A stretch of 64,000 nt of DNA from Notospermus geniculatus (taxonomy: Eukaryota; Nemertea; Pilidiophora; Heteronemertea; Lineidae): contig NMRB01000023.1 of the NCBI GenBank assembly GCA_002633025.1, forward strand, positions 480,054-544,053, read 5' to 3'. A program made the position numbers and the translations under genes. Below, in pieces: positions 23,901 through 56,551 of this stretch (position 1 is its first letter; every line of letters starts with the position of its first letter). The notes under the pieces are model-generated. The model was not told the origin of the DNA, did not search any database, and saw nothing but the letters and a program-made list of their open reading frames with translations.

Positions 23901-26900
23901 GAAAAGTTGAAATCGATGCCCCATACAGTTCCTCAGCTGCTGCAGATTGTGCTAGAGAGGCTGGAATCTGACCTTGGCCTTGAACTTGTGACCAAAGCCA
24001 TGTCATTGCTGGCTTGTGCCAATAATGGTAAGTTTGTCCTTATCGACTTCTAGGGCATGACATTGCACATAGAAATCAACACAAAAGAAAGAGGGTACAA
24101 TGTTAAAAAGTTACGCGATCAATGACACCATTCTATTCACTTGCCTTTATTTCAGGCCTCATGGAGCACGAGTTGTACTCTCTCCTGAATTACTGCAATC
24201 TTGTCGACATGAAGGAGAAGCACAACGTGGTTGACATTCACGGGATGGATGTGATGCCTGTTGATGATGAGGTGCCGTCTGCTACATTCACTCAGTTGCT
24301 GAGGGCACTCCAGGGTTTCCTGAGGACGACGGAGACTGACCAGTAAGTGTGTAAAGAATGAAGAGTAACTCGGCAATTTGAACCCGAGACCTTCTCCATC
24401 TTAGTCCAACACTCTACCATCTGGGCTAAAGAGACTAGGCTCGTAGGAACACGGTTATGTTTTGGTACAAAGTTGTAAATTACTGATTATGTCTTTGCCT
24501 ACCTGTATTCTACTCATTATTTCACCTATAATTTATGCACAGGAGGCTGAGTATATAGGTGCAGTAGGCCTTTATCATCTATTTCTTTGGGTTCATTTTC
24601 ACCAGTCTGTTTTCTGCTGCAGTAATATACACTTAACGTTGTCCCACGCCGACATCAACCGGGCAGTCAGGCAGAGATACATGAAGAGCACCTCGGCAGA
24701 CCAGGAAGTGTATCTACACACGATAATGGCTGGTAAGTCAATATTAATGCTTTGTTTAAATTGCTCTTTGGCCATTGTAACCATCAGATTTGGGGTTGTT
24801 GAATGAAACTCTCGACTCAATCTTTCAGAAAATAACCAATTTGTTTCTTNNNNNNATCTTATCCTATATTCATTTCAGAGGTCGCGTCCTGGGGAAAATG
24901 GCTGTTCACACAGGGGCTGTGACTGGATGCTCTTTTAATGAGAATGCAATGCAGTTTGCAACATGTAGCAGGGACATGGTAAGAGGTGGAGCTTTCCAGA
25001 GTGGGGGTTCATATTCAATAGACCTGAAGCACCTTTGTAATTATGCAGAGAATTATTCATGACCTGTGTATCACTGGTTATTACACTGTGCAAAACATCT
25101 TATTCAATTCGTCTGATTTATCCTTCAGTCCGTAATAATCTGGACCATCAAAGCATCGAAGCATGGTCGGACCCTCCAGGTTGACAAGGTACTGAATGCC
25201 TGCCACGCTGATTGGATCAACAGCTGCTCCTGGTCAAATACCGGTGACTTCTTGGTACGTATTACACTTCAGGGGCAGATCCATGAATGTTTTGCAGGGG
25301 GGATAGTGGCAATTTGTGGCCAAGATCACTTTGACTGCTCCATTGTCAGTCTTATTTCCCGGTGTGGGCAAAATTTCTGATTCATTTTATGTTACAGGTC
25401 ACATGCTCGAATGATTTCAACTTGAAACTTTGGGACGTGAAGACAGGACAGGAGAAGAAACAATACACTGGACACCAGGCGTCTGTCAATGCTGTCAGCT
25501 ACAGTGTGAGTCTCCCCTTGACAGCCACAGTGGACATGGCATTTTGTTGTTGTGTACGCAGATTTGGGGCTTAGCAAGGCCATGCGGCAATTTCTTTGCT
25601 TAGGCAATTACCGGTAGTATTTTTGACACTCATGGACTTGCTGGCCCATTTCTGGTTCTGTATGTGAATGAGGCCAACAGGAAACTACTCTGCACCATGG
25701 TGTACACTCCAGTGCATTTGGTATAATCAACTTTGCAACTAGAATTCAGCACTAACTTGCTGTCTTATTCCTGTTAACTGAACGAACTACATGTAGGGTA
25801 CATATTATGTGCTTCCAGTATGGCTGCATCATGTCGGCGTGTTACGATGGCTCCGTGAAGGTTTGGTCGCACAAGGGTACAGAAATAACCACCCTACACG
25901 GTCACTCAGAAAGGGTCAACTCGTGTGATATTGTGGTTACAGCTGAAGAGAAGGAAGAAACAGGTAAGACTGTGAGATTGTGACAAAAGAAAGACTGGGG
26001 AATGACTCGGCGCCCATCATCCGTAGCCTGAAACAAAGTACATGTACTTGGCAACAATTTTAATCAGTGGTGATGATGTCATCCCACGTGGACAATCAAA
26101 CACGCACACATTTCTTCACTTAATTAATCTTTTCAGTCGAGACAAGCAGCAAGGACTGGGCGTCCATCGTCCAAGAGGATGAATGGTCAAAGGAACACGA
26201 GAAGGCCAAGATTGAGAAGAAACTGTTCAAGGTCAAGGATGTAATGGCTGCCACGTGTTCAGATGATGGCACCATCCGTATCTGGAAACCAACGGAGGTG
26301 TGTATTTCATGTTTTCCTACATTCTGAGTCAGGTTTTTCTGTGGAACTTTAAGTAGGGGTATTCTGAAAAGAGATTTGATTCATTGATTTGCAAGTTTGG
26401 TGACTCAATTTTACTGTCAATGTGGTACAGTGAAACATTGCCACCTGTCAGCTCTGAGGTTCTGGGTTCGATCCCCGGACAGACACGCTCTTCAGATGAT
26501 AGGGTGATGAGACAACTATCTTATTTCTAGGCCAATGAACTCGCCTGCCTGACAGGCCACTCTGACCGTGTAGTCTGTGTCGACGTGGCTTCAGACGGTA
26601 AAATCTGCACCAGTTCCCTGGACAGAAGCATCAAGCTGTGGTCGCCGGATCTCACGCAGAAAGCTTCACTCACAGCTCATGAGAAGGAGATCATGTGCAT
26701 GAAACATTGCGTTCATACATCACTAACTATTACTGGGAGTAGGTGAGTAAATCAACTGTGGCGTGGCGTAGTAGAAACATCTGCCCCTGGCACCAATGAG
26801 GTCGCGGGTTCGATCCTCGGTCGTGCCTGTCGTGTCCCAATTTTACATGTATGAAGCATCCACAGTGGTAGTTGCTCTGATCTGTGACCAGAAGTCAGGT

Positions 26901-29479
26901 GGCCTCAGGTTTGAACCCCAAAGTCCTGATTACCTCTCTTTGGCTCTGTCACCTTTTCTAATATGGCATTTTCACTTTCCAGGGACGGTGTGATCAAGGT
27001 CTGGCATGGTTGGGATAATTATGCAGGCATGCCCCAATGTATTTTCTCGAAGAAGGTATGTTGGCCTACCAGTTTTGTTTTGAGGAGGCAGTAACCTAAG
27101 AAAACTTAGTATCCTCGCAAACACATGAGGTATTGATCTCACCCGGAATCGAACCTCGGCTCTGCATGCAGAGTGTCTCAATAGTGCCACACAACCTAGT
27201 CAAAGATAACTTTCTTCTTGTAGGGGCATGAGAAAGCTGTCGCAGGTATCGCTGTCTCTGAAGATAATGGAAGTTTCGCGACCTGCTCATACGCCGGCAA
27301 TGTTGTCACTTGGAAATGTCAGAAAGACAATGACAATGACAAATACCGTATACAGTAAGTGGACTTTGACATCAGCAAATTTAATCTTTCATCTTTGAAG
27401 ACCATTGCTTTATTTATTTGTTGTCTAGGAAAGTGTCCCCTCACTCTGCAAGGGGCCTACATGTAGAATGTTGGTGGAGGATCCCATGAAACACAGGTGA
27501 CATCAATGTAGTATAGGAATAGGCAGCCGCCCCTTTAAGGGCGCCCGTGTGTAACCCCCGTAGGGAAGCCCCGGATGTTGAGAGAGAGAGAGGGAGCACG
27601 AGGCAACGAAGGTTCCAATGGAGGTGGTTAACTGGATGTAACTACGAATAAAACCTATAAGATGATGATTTGGTACCTCACTTGTTATCTCTACGACGAC
27701 CCCACGATCCCTCCCCCTGAATTACACGAGATCAAGGTCATAATTATGTATGGCTTGATTTACTTATTGAGGAGCGTGTGTGAAATTGTGACGTCTTTTT
27801 CTTCCTCAGGAAAACCCACCAGGTAGATATTGGGCGCCCTCTATGTGCCATCTGTTGGAACCCACTTGCAAGTAACACCAAGAAAGGAATAAACGTTTAC
27901 ATGGTGGCAGACGTCAGTGGGAAGATATACACCTTCAATGACAAGACTGCCAAGCCAAACATGAGCCTAGAAAGGTAAGATCTACCTGTAGGTTTTAATA
28001 TTGGTCTACGGAACAAAGAGACAGTACTTGTATATTAACAGTCATAGTGGAGGCATCTTGCCCCTGTCACCTCTGACGTCTTGGGTTTGATTCCCGGTCA
28101 GACCTAGTACTCATGTGATACAGACAGAAGGACTGACTGTCTTTAATAGCATAGCTTTCCAATCTTAATATCTTCTGTTTTCTTTTCAGCAACATTAACG
28201 TCATCCAATCCATGGGATTTTCTTGCACTCACAAAGATGTCTTCTTGAGCGCTGGGACTGACACACACATCCTGAAGTGGACGTACGATTCCCAGAAGAA
28301 TAGCTTTTCGGAGGTAAGACATCAATTGCTCTTACATCGTAAGTGGGCTGGCAGAAGTGTCTGGAGGTTGTCAGAATGGTACAGTGCAAACATCAGCACC
28401 TGTCACTTCTGAGGTTCTGGGTTCGATCCCCAGATGGACCCACTCTTCATGTGGTGTGATCTAATCTTTCGTTGTCCTTGACGTGGACGAACTATTTGGG
28501 CACCCGGGCAAAGTTCTCACTGTCAACACTTGTGTTATTTTAGCTGGATCCCCTCGATTGTAACCACATTGAAAAAGGCAGTGACAGACCGTACTGTGTT
28601 AGCACCATGACAGTCAAGCCTGATAAAATCTATGTGGGAGACTCAATTGGGAATCTGTTGTTCTTTGAGGAGGATGATACGAAGAGCACAAAACTTATTA
28701 AGAAAAGGAAGGTAAGTAAAAGAAAAGGTTGATTTTCATCTGGTTAAATCAGCCTAGTGTAGCTCTGCAAAGCTGTCATTACCATTGCTTGAACCATAGT
28801 GTAGCTCTGCAAAGCTGTCGTTACCATTGCTTGAACCATTACAGTCAACGAATGTTTGACTTCTTTCCTGCTTACACATTGCAGATTCACAGTGGTGCCA
28901 TCACTGGTATTGTGGTCACAGACAGATATGTTTTCACAGCCTCTTCTGACAAGACTATCAAAGTGTGGGGCAAGGATGGCAAACAGGTATGTCACACTTT
29001 TGCTGAGTGCTAATTGGGGAGGAGGAAAATGACTTGCACTCTACGCTTCATGCAATACATTTTGTACTTCATAAAAGGCAACTCCCACACAAAATCAGAA
29101 CAAATCTTCACTTACTTTGGCTCCACCGACTTGTACGGATTGCAGTGTGATTTTCAGATGTGTCCATTGTATGGAGACAGCATGGCAGAAAAATACAAAA
29201 TATTTACTGTGAAATGCTTAAAGTTCTTTAAATATACATGATACGAATTCATTCTTGCTTTTTCAGATTGGTCAGTTCTTCTCAACCTTCCCTGTGACCG
29301 CTATGATCGAGAATGCACCACGATCTAAAGCACATGGTCCCAACGTTAGGCTATTCTGTGGAGATGAAGTTGGGAATGTGCTATGTCTTGATTGGGAGCA
29401 CCCACTGGATGACGTCATGGACGCCTACATGTTCTCTGAGGATCACGTCTCGGGATCATCTCAGGATGGTTGGGAATAA
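14930..29479 (+). CDS. TEP1: Telomerase-associated protein 1 (TROVE-NACHT-WD40), interior exons missing
   Basis: TEP1 is a large RNA-binding protein of vault particles and telomerase. Exon starts 1-27: 14930, 15260, 16042, 16281, 16572, 16803, 17220, 17600, 17946, 18160, 18380, 18619, 19063, 19341, 19744, 20010, 20357, 20632, 21053, 22241, 22735, 23086, 23400, 23669, 23895, 24156, 24623. After the gap: 24879, 25129, 25398, 25819, 26137, 26531, 26983, 27224, 27810, 28190, 28544, 28885, 29267 (TAA 29477). The first 27 give about 1556 residues, the last 13 about 609. Order: Ser/Leu/Gly-rich then Lys-rich head, TROVE ([26 protein letters not shown]) with an RGG insert, vWA-like part, DUF4062 ([19 protein letters not shown]), NACHT with Walker A GKAGCGKT (about 1205) and Walker [10 protein letters not shown] (about 1300), then WD40 repeats. 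The N-terminal repeats of human TEP1 are not seen. Exons 27 and 28 are phase-incompatible, so exons are lost in the 24850 gap. Confidence 0.93.
16803..17050 (+). CDS. TEP1: TEP1 exon 6: RGG box inserted in the TROVE domain
   Basis: This 248-nt exon starts with the conserved AKYN segment of TROVE and a Lys-rich helix-like stretch. It then encodes six RGG plus several RG dipeptides at about residues 419-452 and ends in an acidic Ser/Asp run ([11 protein letters not shown]). The next exon returns to the conserved [12 protein letters not shown]. Human TEP1 has a basic but not RGG-type linker here, from memory. RGG boxes generally bind RNA and are arginine-methylated, so an added RNA contact is a reasonable inference. 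Confidence 0.85.
17403..17475 (-). repeat. tRNA-like SINE head (reverse)
   Basis: The reverse strand reads TAATGGTGCAGTGGTAAAA... with a degenerate B-box GGTTTAAGTC. It sits in a TEP1 intron and looks like a decayed tRNA-derived SINE, not a functional tRNA. Confidence 0.4.
18831..18985 (+). repeat. tRNA-derived SINE in TEP1 intron (copy 1)
   Basis: The A-box-like TGGCATAGTTAAA and B-box GGTTCTGAGTTCAATCC are in tRNA-like spacing, followed by CATGTGAT and a TCTCC...TTCCTC body. It is the longest of the related copies in this gene. Confidence 0.6.
21202..21300 (+). repeat. tRNA-derived SINE, second type, in TEP1 intron
   Basis: It reads GGTGTAGTGGCTTGGGT...GGTTCTAAGTTCAATCCC, an A/B-box pair of a different SINE subfamily. 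A near-identical copy at 21919-22013 belongs to the duplicated allele-like segment. Confidence 0.55.
21782..21882 (+). pseudogene. Truncated duplicate of TEP1 exon 19, probably an alternative haplotype copy
   Basis: From 21785 onward this repeats 21069-21166 with few changes, including Ala to Glu and Gln to Lys, and keeps the GT donor. It begins directly after the N at 21781 and lacks the acceptor and the first codons, so it cannot be spliced as a normal exon. The duplication continues through the following intron to about 22186 (matching about 21348). The most likely explanation is a second allele left in the assembly at a contig join; a true local duplication is the alternative. The intact exon 21053-21166 is taken as the gene copy. 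Confidence 0.8.
22017..22134. mobile_element. Harbinger-like MITE with TAA target-site duplication
   Basis: A 118-bp insert begins GGGCCGTATTCACC and ends with the inverted GTGCATACGGCCC, flanked by TAA on both sides (22014-22016 and 22135-22137). The duplicate copy of the locus has a single TAA at 21297-21299 and no insert. This empty site proves the element boundaries. TIRs starting GGGCCGTAT with a 3-bp TAA duplication fit PIF/Harbinger. Confidence 0.85.
22931..22990 (+). repeat. tRNA-derived SINE fragment (copy 2)
   Basis: It reads GGAAACGTCTGTGCCTGTCACC...GAGGTCATAGGTTCAG, matching the middle of the copy-1 family up to a truncated B box. Confidence 0.4.
23286..23345 (+). repeat. tRNA-derived SINE fragment (copy 3)
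   Basis: It reads AAAGTGGCACAGCAGAAACATC...GACCTCGAGGTTCTGATT. The family resemblance is clear, but the B box is cut short. Confidence 0.4.
24366..24440 (-). repeat. tRNA-like SINE head or tRNA pseudogene (reverse)
   Basis: The reverse strand has a good A box TAGCCCAGATGG, then GTAGAGTGTTGGACTAAGATGG and a B box GGTTCAAAT. The acceptor stem does not pair well, so a SINE head is preferred over a real tRNA gene. Confidence 0.45.
24850..24855. other. Assembly gap (6 Ns) inside TEP1
   Basis: The gap lies between TEP1 exons 27 and 28. The flanking exons are phase-incompatible, and the proximal WD40 region plus the post-NACHT segment of TEP1 is missing. The true gap is therefore far longer than 6 bp. 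Confidence 0.95.
26415..26505 (+). repeat. tRNA-derived SINE (copy 4)
   Basis: It reads GTGGTACAGTGAAACATTGCC...GAGGTTCTGGGTTCGATCCC, a complete head with an intact B box in a TEP1 intron. Confidence 0.55.
26757..26830 (+). repeat. tRNA-derived SINE (copy 5)
   Basis: It reads GTGGCGTGGCGTAGTAGAAACATC...GGTCGCGGGTTCGATCCTCGG and starts 15 bp after an exon end, very close to the donor of the exon ending at 26742. Confidence 0.55.
27122..27192 (-). repeat. tRNA-like SINE head (reverse)
   Basis: The reverse strand has GTTGTGTGGCACTATTGAG...GAGGTTCGATTCCGG with a good B box. It lies in the intron between the exons ending at 27055 and starting at 27224. Confidence 0.45.
28041..28125 (+). repeat. 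tRNA-derived SINE (copy 6)
   Basis: It reads GTCATAGTGGAGGCATCTTGCC...CGTCTTGGGTTTGATTCCCGG followed by ACTCATGTGAT, the same downstream word as in copies 1 and 7. Confidence 0.5.
28368..28460 (+). repeat. tRNA-derived SINE (copy 7)
   Basis: It reads TTGTCAGAATGGTACAGTGC...GAGGTTCTGGGTTCGATCCC followed by CACTCTTCATGTGGTGTGAT. This is one of the best-preserved copies. Confidence 0.55.
28755..28838 (+). repeat. Tandem duplication of a 42-bp unit
   Basis: Two adjacent 42-bp units (28755-28796 and 28797-28838), each starting TAGTGTAGCTCTGCAAAGC, differ at one base. They lie in the TEP1 intron before the exon at 28885. Confidence 0.9.
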
Positions 29480-29939
29480 TGTGGCGCTAAGAATGAAATG
29501 ATTAAATACATGTTGTCAGAAGTAGCTTTAAATTATACTCTCTTTATGCATAGTCCAGTATGCACTCAGTGCTTATTACAAGGCTTACATAGGCTATTCG
29601 TTATACATGTACTCTCCATGCATGCAGCTAATGGTTAGGCCTACATGTAAACATACGAGTATGTTAGGAATGTGTGAATTTAGTCAAAGCAAATTGAGCT
29701 CTGCTGTTAATTTTCTCTCCACTCGGACTGCATGTACAGGTAACGTTTTCTACAGGTATCGGTGGTTACTGTGGTGTGCACTGCTATTGCAAGTAGTACA
29801 GATGCAAAGAACCAATGGTCACAAGGACTTGGCACTAAACCCCTTCAAATTAAGAAACTTCTGTATTCAGATGCATCTATTTCTACATGTATTTCAAATC
29901 ATTACTGTTGTATTAGCCTCCCAAAAACCACTTTCACTT

Positions 29940-29945
29940 AATAAA
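29940..29945 (+). terminator. Candidate TEP1 polyadenylation signal AATAAA
   Basis: It lies 461 bp after the TEP1 stop codon at 29479 and is the first canonical signal seen downstream. Confidence 0.45.
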
Positions 29946-30510
29946 CTTAGCGACATTTAAACAGTAACACCTTTTGTCAGTGTCATTGTCAAAAGCCGTA
30001 CATTGGATAGTTCAGACACACCGGCAGCTCCACATGTATCACTCACGAGATGATCAATGAACACCAAGGTGCCAGGGACTTACATCACATGCATCATCAT
30101 ATGGAACATGAAATGGCCTGGGCCACTGTGCTCATCTCTCATGTCCTCATACCATCGAGGAATGATGGTATGCGGACATTACCATGTGGTGGCCATATTT
30201 TATAACCGAAACACACCAATATTTAATTTGCCTTGTGGATATTTCTCCCACAGGACAGGGCACCGAAGAATGTACAGTGTATGTCAAATAGTAACAAAAC
30301 AAGCAACACAGTTTGAGAGCGACTAGGCCTATCACATGTACATGTACCTAATATAGTGGCTCTCAGTGTGACCACGTGATCATACATGCATGTTATCACA
30401 TGACCATAACCATGTTATTGTAGGCCTACATGTACATGAACCTACCTGACACACCACAAACTGAAGACAGTTAAGCAACAGACAAAACAACACAGAGTTT
30501 AATTTCATGT

Positions 30511-30516
30511 TTTATT
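30511..30516 (-). terminator. Candidate distal CtBP polyadenylation signal (AATAAA on minus strand)
   Basis: TTTATT on the plus strand is AATAAA for CtBP. It faces the TEP1 signal at 29940 about 570 bp away. If used, the CtBP 3'UTR is about 4.5 kb long. Confidence 0.35.
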
Positions 30517-33500
30517 TCAAATCTGGGCTTGGAAGATCAGTAATGATTAGCTACTACATGTACCTAAGATCTACATGACAGCTTGTACATGAAACACAAA
30601 CATATCAAAACGCACAAAAATGATACCATGAGTTGAGCCAGGCTCGTCCCAGCGCCACCCAATCCGGGCTCTGTTCAATTAATGACCGCTGCAAGTACAG
30701 GAGCGCAGACCAGGAGTGGCTGACACTGATGAAGGACTAGTCTGTCTATGACATGGGGAACACACAGTAAATTTAGTCAATGTTGCTAACGCCTACATGT
30801 GTGTTACTGCATAATCATAGGCTAGGGGAAGCAAACAACTGGTTTAATGCATGTTTTCACACCTCTAGAGTTGCAAAGAATTCCTCAAATGATGTGAAAA
30901 TCTTGTCTTAAGAAACCGATATAACATGCAAGCCGAGTATCAACAAGAAATAACAACTTCCCACAACTGCAGCCTCAGGCCAACACCAACACCAACTTGA
31001 ATAATTTGAAAGAACCATTTGAAAAGGGCCTCATCGTTTTTCACTTTTTTGTCATGATAGAGCGAAAACACGAAAACCAGTTATCGATCTCACCTAACTA
31101 TAGCTTTGATCAATTAATGACATAGAAATTAATGACTAATTGATTTATTTTGCAATTGGGGAAATCAATGGCTAATCAAGATGCTTTTGAAGCTTAAATG
31201 ATGCATTTTCAATGTCAACTATGACCCAACAGAATGCCAAAAACAATGAAAAGTGTAGAGTGTTCAGAGTGAAGATGAAGACAATCTCCATCTCAAATAA
31301 CCAGTCTCATAAGAATTTGCTCCCGCTTCATAAAATATCCTGCCTAGAAAGCCACATGTGACCTTGAACTTTGACCTTGAACGATAAAAGTACTATGCCC
31401 CCTTGATGATTTCCACAATTCCCTTGCCATGATTGTATGTGATACTAATTCATTCATTTCATCATCAGTTTACCAATTTTGACAGAAGTGGATGTCCCTC
31501 AGATGAGAGCATTTCATTTTTTTTTTGAAAAATAGACAGCAGCTACGACATGACGCGGCAAATGTTTCTAAATTCTTGGACGGACACTACATGTACATGT
31601 ACATTTTCAGCTAAACAGAAGCCAAATTTGAGATTTTCTTACTGAATCAATCATAAGGTAAACAACAAAGAAATCACAACAGCTTTTTTCTGGTTGCACT
31701 GAGTATAAACTGATGAGAAAATAAATGACTTTCAATGACGGGATGCAAAATTGTGGAAGAATGCTGGAGGCTTAAGAATCGGGCCAAACTAGATCTAGTT
31801 TGTAAGTACAATGCGAGTTGTCACTGGTAACAGAATGCTGCTGGTTTGTTTTGAACCAAACTGAAGACGGATGGTTAGTTGCTATTCAAAGAATATGAAT
31901 TGAAATGAAGCACTCAGTGAATGTCCATTTACGTGATCAGTTGGAAATAATCTCAGTTCAAGAGGGTGTTACAGAATGCTGCAAGTCAAAAGATGACATT
32001 ATCCACAAACACAAATTTGACCAATACTGCCATGAAGGATGCGAATAAAATCTTAATTCTCGTCGATGAGAAGCCAACTTCATACCAGGCTCAGGAGGAG
32101 GCTGATTCTAACCTGTCAATATAACGCATGGAGATACACATACAAGTGTGCACTAAATAGCTTTTTGACTAAAACTAATTGAATTAGCGTAAGATTAAAT
32201 GCATTTCATCTTAGAATAACTGTCAGTATTATAACTGCAATAGAGGAGCTCTCATGAGATATGCTGTTTCCCCGCACGATATAGGGGAAACAGTTGATAC
32301 TCTCAATGAACTGGAAACAGCTGATTTCATCCCTAGCAATTCATCCACAGGCCAAGGTAACTGTCCATATTGACAACATGAGCAGTCCTAGATTGCAATT
32401 ATACATGTACTCAACGAAAAATCTAAACTAGCTCACAGTACCTGCACTGCTTTACAAGTTTTGTGAGATTTTAGGTTTCTATACAAAAATGGTCTATGAT
32501 ATATGACGATGATGATTGATGGAGATTAACGACGCGTCTCAATCTATAATATCACCGGCGGCCACCAGGTGGCATGCCAGTGACTGCGTGAAACGAAAAC
32601 GGTGGCATTCTCGGATTGACATGATTGAGGCTCATCCTATGGTTGAATTTGAGATACGACCTATGGGGCAGCGACGTCTTGGATTAATGGTTGACGATAA
32701 TGGCATTTTTACACCGTGAGAGGGTGTACAATCCAAGAATCCCGTGACGTGCACAGGACAACATCCTGCCTGCCAGAATAAACCAACACCAACATCCAAC
32801 CAAAACTCCCATGTCGAGACAAAACACAGCAAGACAGTTGTGCTACTCGACAGATGCAAAGGTCTTGACACACTTGAGTGTTGAACACTGCATTTTACTG
32901 TGCATCAGCAGTTTTAACTTATTTTTCTGTCAAGCTGCCTCTGACCAATGAGTGCAGTGTGAACTAAGTTGGGTGTGTCAAGGCCTTATGGACCAAGCCT
33001 TGGAGTTAGTGATTTTGGCTAGGATGAGCACATAACCTCCAGTGCACACCCCCCGCTACAAAACAACGTACACTGCCATAAAATACATGGTTTATACAAA
33101 TGAACATAAGGGACATCGGTAGCTGGTAGCCAAGCTTGTACCCATATCAGTACCAACAAGTCGCCCAGTGTCTGCCAGTGTATCGATGTGAATGAACTGT
33201 TTATTCACTGAACAAACAGATCAGTTGTCAAAGGATCCGAACTGGAAAATTGCTGCCATACTTTCCTAAGAATATGGTGGTGCAAGAATAGGCCTTTCTA
33301 CAGGCTGGAGGACTAAATGCGAGGATACATGTAGGTGCTTTCATTTATAATTCCATTCTAATGAGTAAATGATTGGCACTGCTAATTGGTTCTTCAGTTT
33401 GCTTGGGTTCAGACATGTCAGGAGATGAGAGCATTCTTGACTACAGCTACCAGCCAATAGCCCACAGGACCTGGTGCACAAGTACAAAATACCATTTACA

Positions 33501-34987
33501 GTGGCTCAAACCCTGAAAATTTCCCCTGCACTTGATAAGAATAATGCACTTCCCCTGGATCGTACTTTTTGCCGTGAGTATAAAATGTTTAAAGAACGAT
33601 GTACAAAATATACCGAGGTCCTACGCGATACTGGCATAATGAATATAAAACCTAGATGTCTGTAGTAGCAGCTGTGTAGCATCAGCTGGTGAGTTGGAGA
33701 GCAGATGTTGAAAGACGCCAGATTTCGGGCCCTAAAAACAGGAATCTGCTCCAATAAAAGGAAAGTATGTTTGGTGAAGTTTTCAAATATTCTATGATTA
33801 AACTGGTAATACGCTGTGAATCCAATATAACTTCCATTTTCAGGTACATTGTACTTATGTATATTACGATGCACAGCACCTCAGCAAATTAGTCCTAGAC
33901 TGCAGATTTGCCAGAATTAAGATTATCTTTGCCAGAATTAAGAATCCTTTGGATTTAGCACCCTTGGTCGACAAAATGAATTGGTACCCACAACCAGCTC
34001 TGCCCTCCTCTCAACAAACCTCTGCTCTGATAAAATGAGGTGATTCAGATCTAGTATAGCTTTATGTACAAGATTGGGCTGCATGTATTTATTGATCGTA
34101 TGCCCAGGTAGTTCAGTTGCAGCCCGACTTACCTGCTACTGCAGCCTACTATTCAGACAAACATTGAAAAACGAAAAACTGGTGTGGTGAAATAGGATTT
34201 TCAACGAAAAATATGCATGATATTCTTTGTAATTACATGGTCGGTAAATAATTCGTAATTTCCTAACTATGCTTTATGTACAGTAACCCCTGAATGCTTG
34301 ACTGAAGGCGATTTCAGCCCACAGTTGAACGCAAAAACATGAAATACATATGAAATCACTCAACGCACATCAAATGGAAGTTAGGATGAAAAAATTTCCA
34401 GGATTTTACTTCCATTTTCAAATTAAGAAGTTTTATTTCCACGTTCGTTGCATTCAACTTGACAAAAATCATCTCCAGTCAGGGTCAGAGCCATGAAGTA
34501 TGGTCATGACGTGATAGCAGGACGACTCAGCGGCCACTTGAACGATTACATGATGATGAATTTTACCCCAATTTTGATCAAATAATGTAGTTACCCTGCA
34601 GCTATACATACAAAGGGTACTACTAAATCTAGAATGGGGCGGCCGTAGTACAGCATGTCCATTTATATGATGCCCCCCAGTGATAATTTACATGTGTGAA
34701 CTCATGCATGCTGCTATCAACAAAATCTGTTCATTGATTTAACTCTCTTGCTCCACCACAGACACTGTAGCACCGCCCGCAGACCTCCGCTGTTTTTCTC
34801 CTCTGAGGAATCCCAAGGTCATTTCAGCTGATTCAAGCACATATCGGCGAATATAATGCGAATCACGCGACGACCGTCCACTGTCTTCGATGTTTCCAGT
34901 CTCTACCTCATCATTCAAGGGCACCGTATTCATAGACTTCAACATTATCAACATAGTTCAGTAACTCTTTGCACGTATGACTTTCTC
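30517..34987 (-). other. Probable long CtBP 3'UTR or intergenic DNA, no coding gene seen
   Basis: 4.5 kb between the CtBP stop codon and the distal polyadenylation candidate. ORFs are short and on both strands. One minus ORF (34739-34954) is open for 71 codons but matches nothing recognised. AT-rich stretches and TACATGTACATGTAC repeats (near 31589) occur. Confidence 0.4.
32560..32574 (+). promoter_or_regulatory. CTCF-like motif
   Basis: GGCCACCAGGTGGCA closely fits the core of the bilaterian CTCF motif. It lies between the convergent TEP1 and CtBP genes, a plausible insulator position, but a single motif can occur by chance. Confidence 0.3.
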
Positions 34988-56346
<21,359 letters not shown>

Positions 56347-56464
56347 AATGCAACATGAGTGACTTCTNACACTTATAAACACAAAGCTGGGCGAAAAGCC
56401 CACAGAAAACGGCAAAATGTGCGACCCACCGGCAAATCCTTCGTTGAAAGCCATTAAAACTTCG

Positions 56465-56508
56465 ACTTCCGGCTTGGACCAAGGAAAACGGCAAAATGCG
56501 CATGCGCG
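56465..56508. promoter_or_regulatory. CtBP promoter elements: ETS-like and NRF1 palindrome
   Basis: About 120-160 bp upstream of the CtBP ATG lie ACTTCCGGC (ETS type, near 56466) and a perfect NRF1 site TGCGCATGCGCG (56497-56508). This is typical of TATA-less housekeeping promoters. Confidence 0.5.
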
Positions 56509-56551
56509 AATTATCCATGGCAATGACCTAATTAGAAGTTTTGATCTCATC

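Noticed and set aside
24366-24440. Possible functional tRNA gene on the minus strand
   Set aside because: A and B boxes are good, but the acceptor stem does not pair and related heads recur in this gene, so a SINE is more likely.
34739-34954. 71-codon minus ORF just beyond the CtBP stop
   Set aside because: It lies in the CtBP 3'UTR, no splice site links it to the gene, and the peptide is unrecognised.
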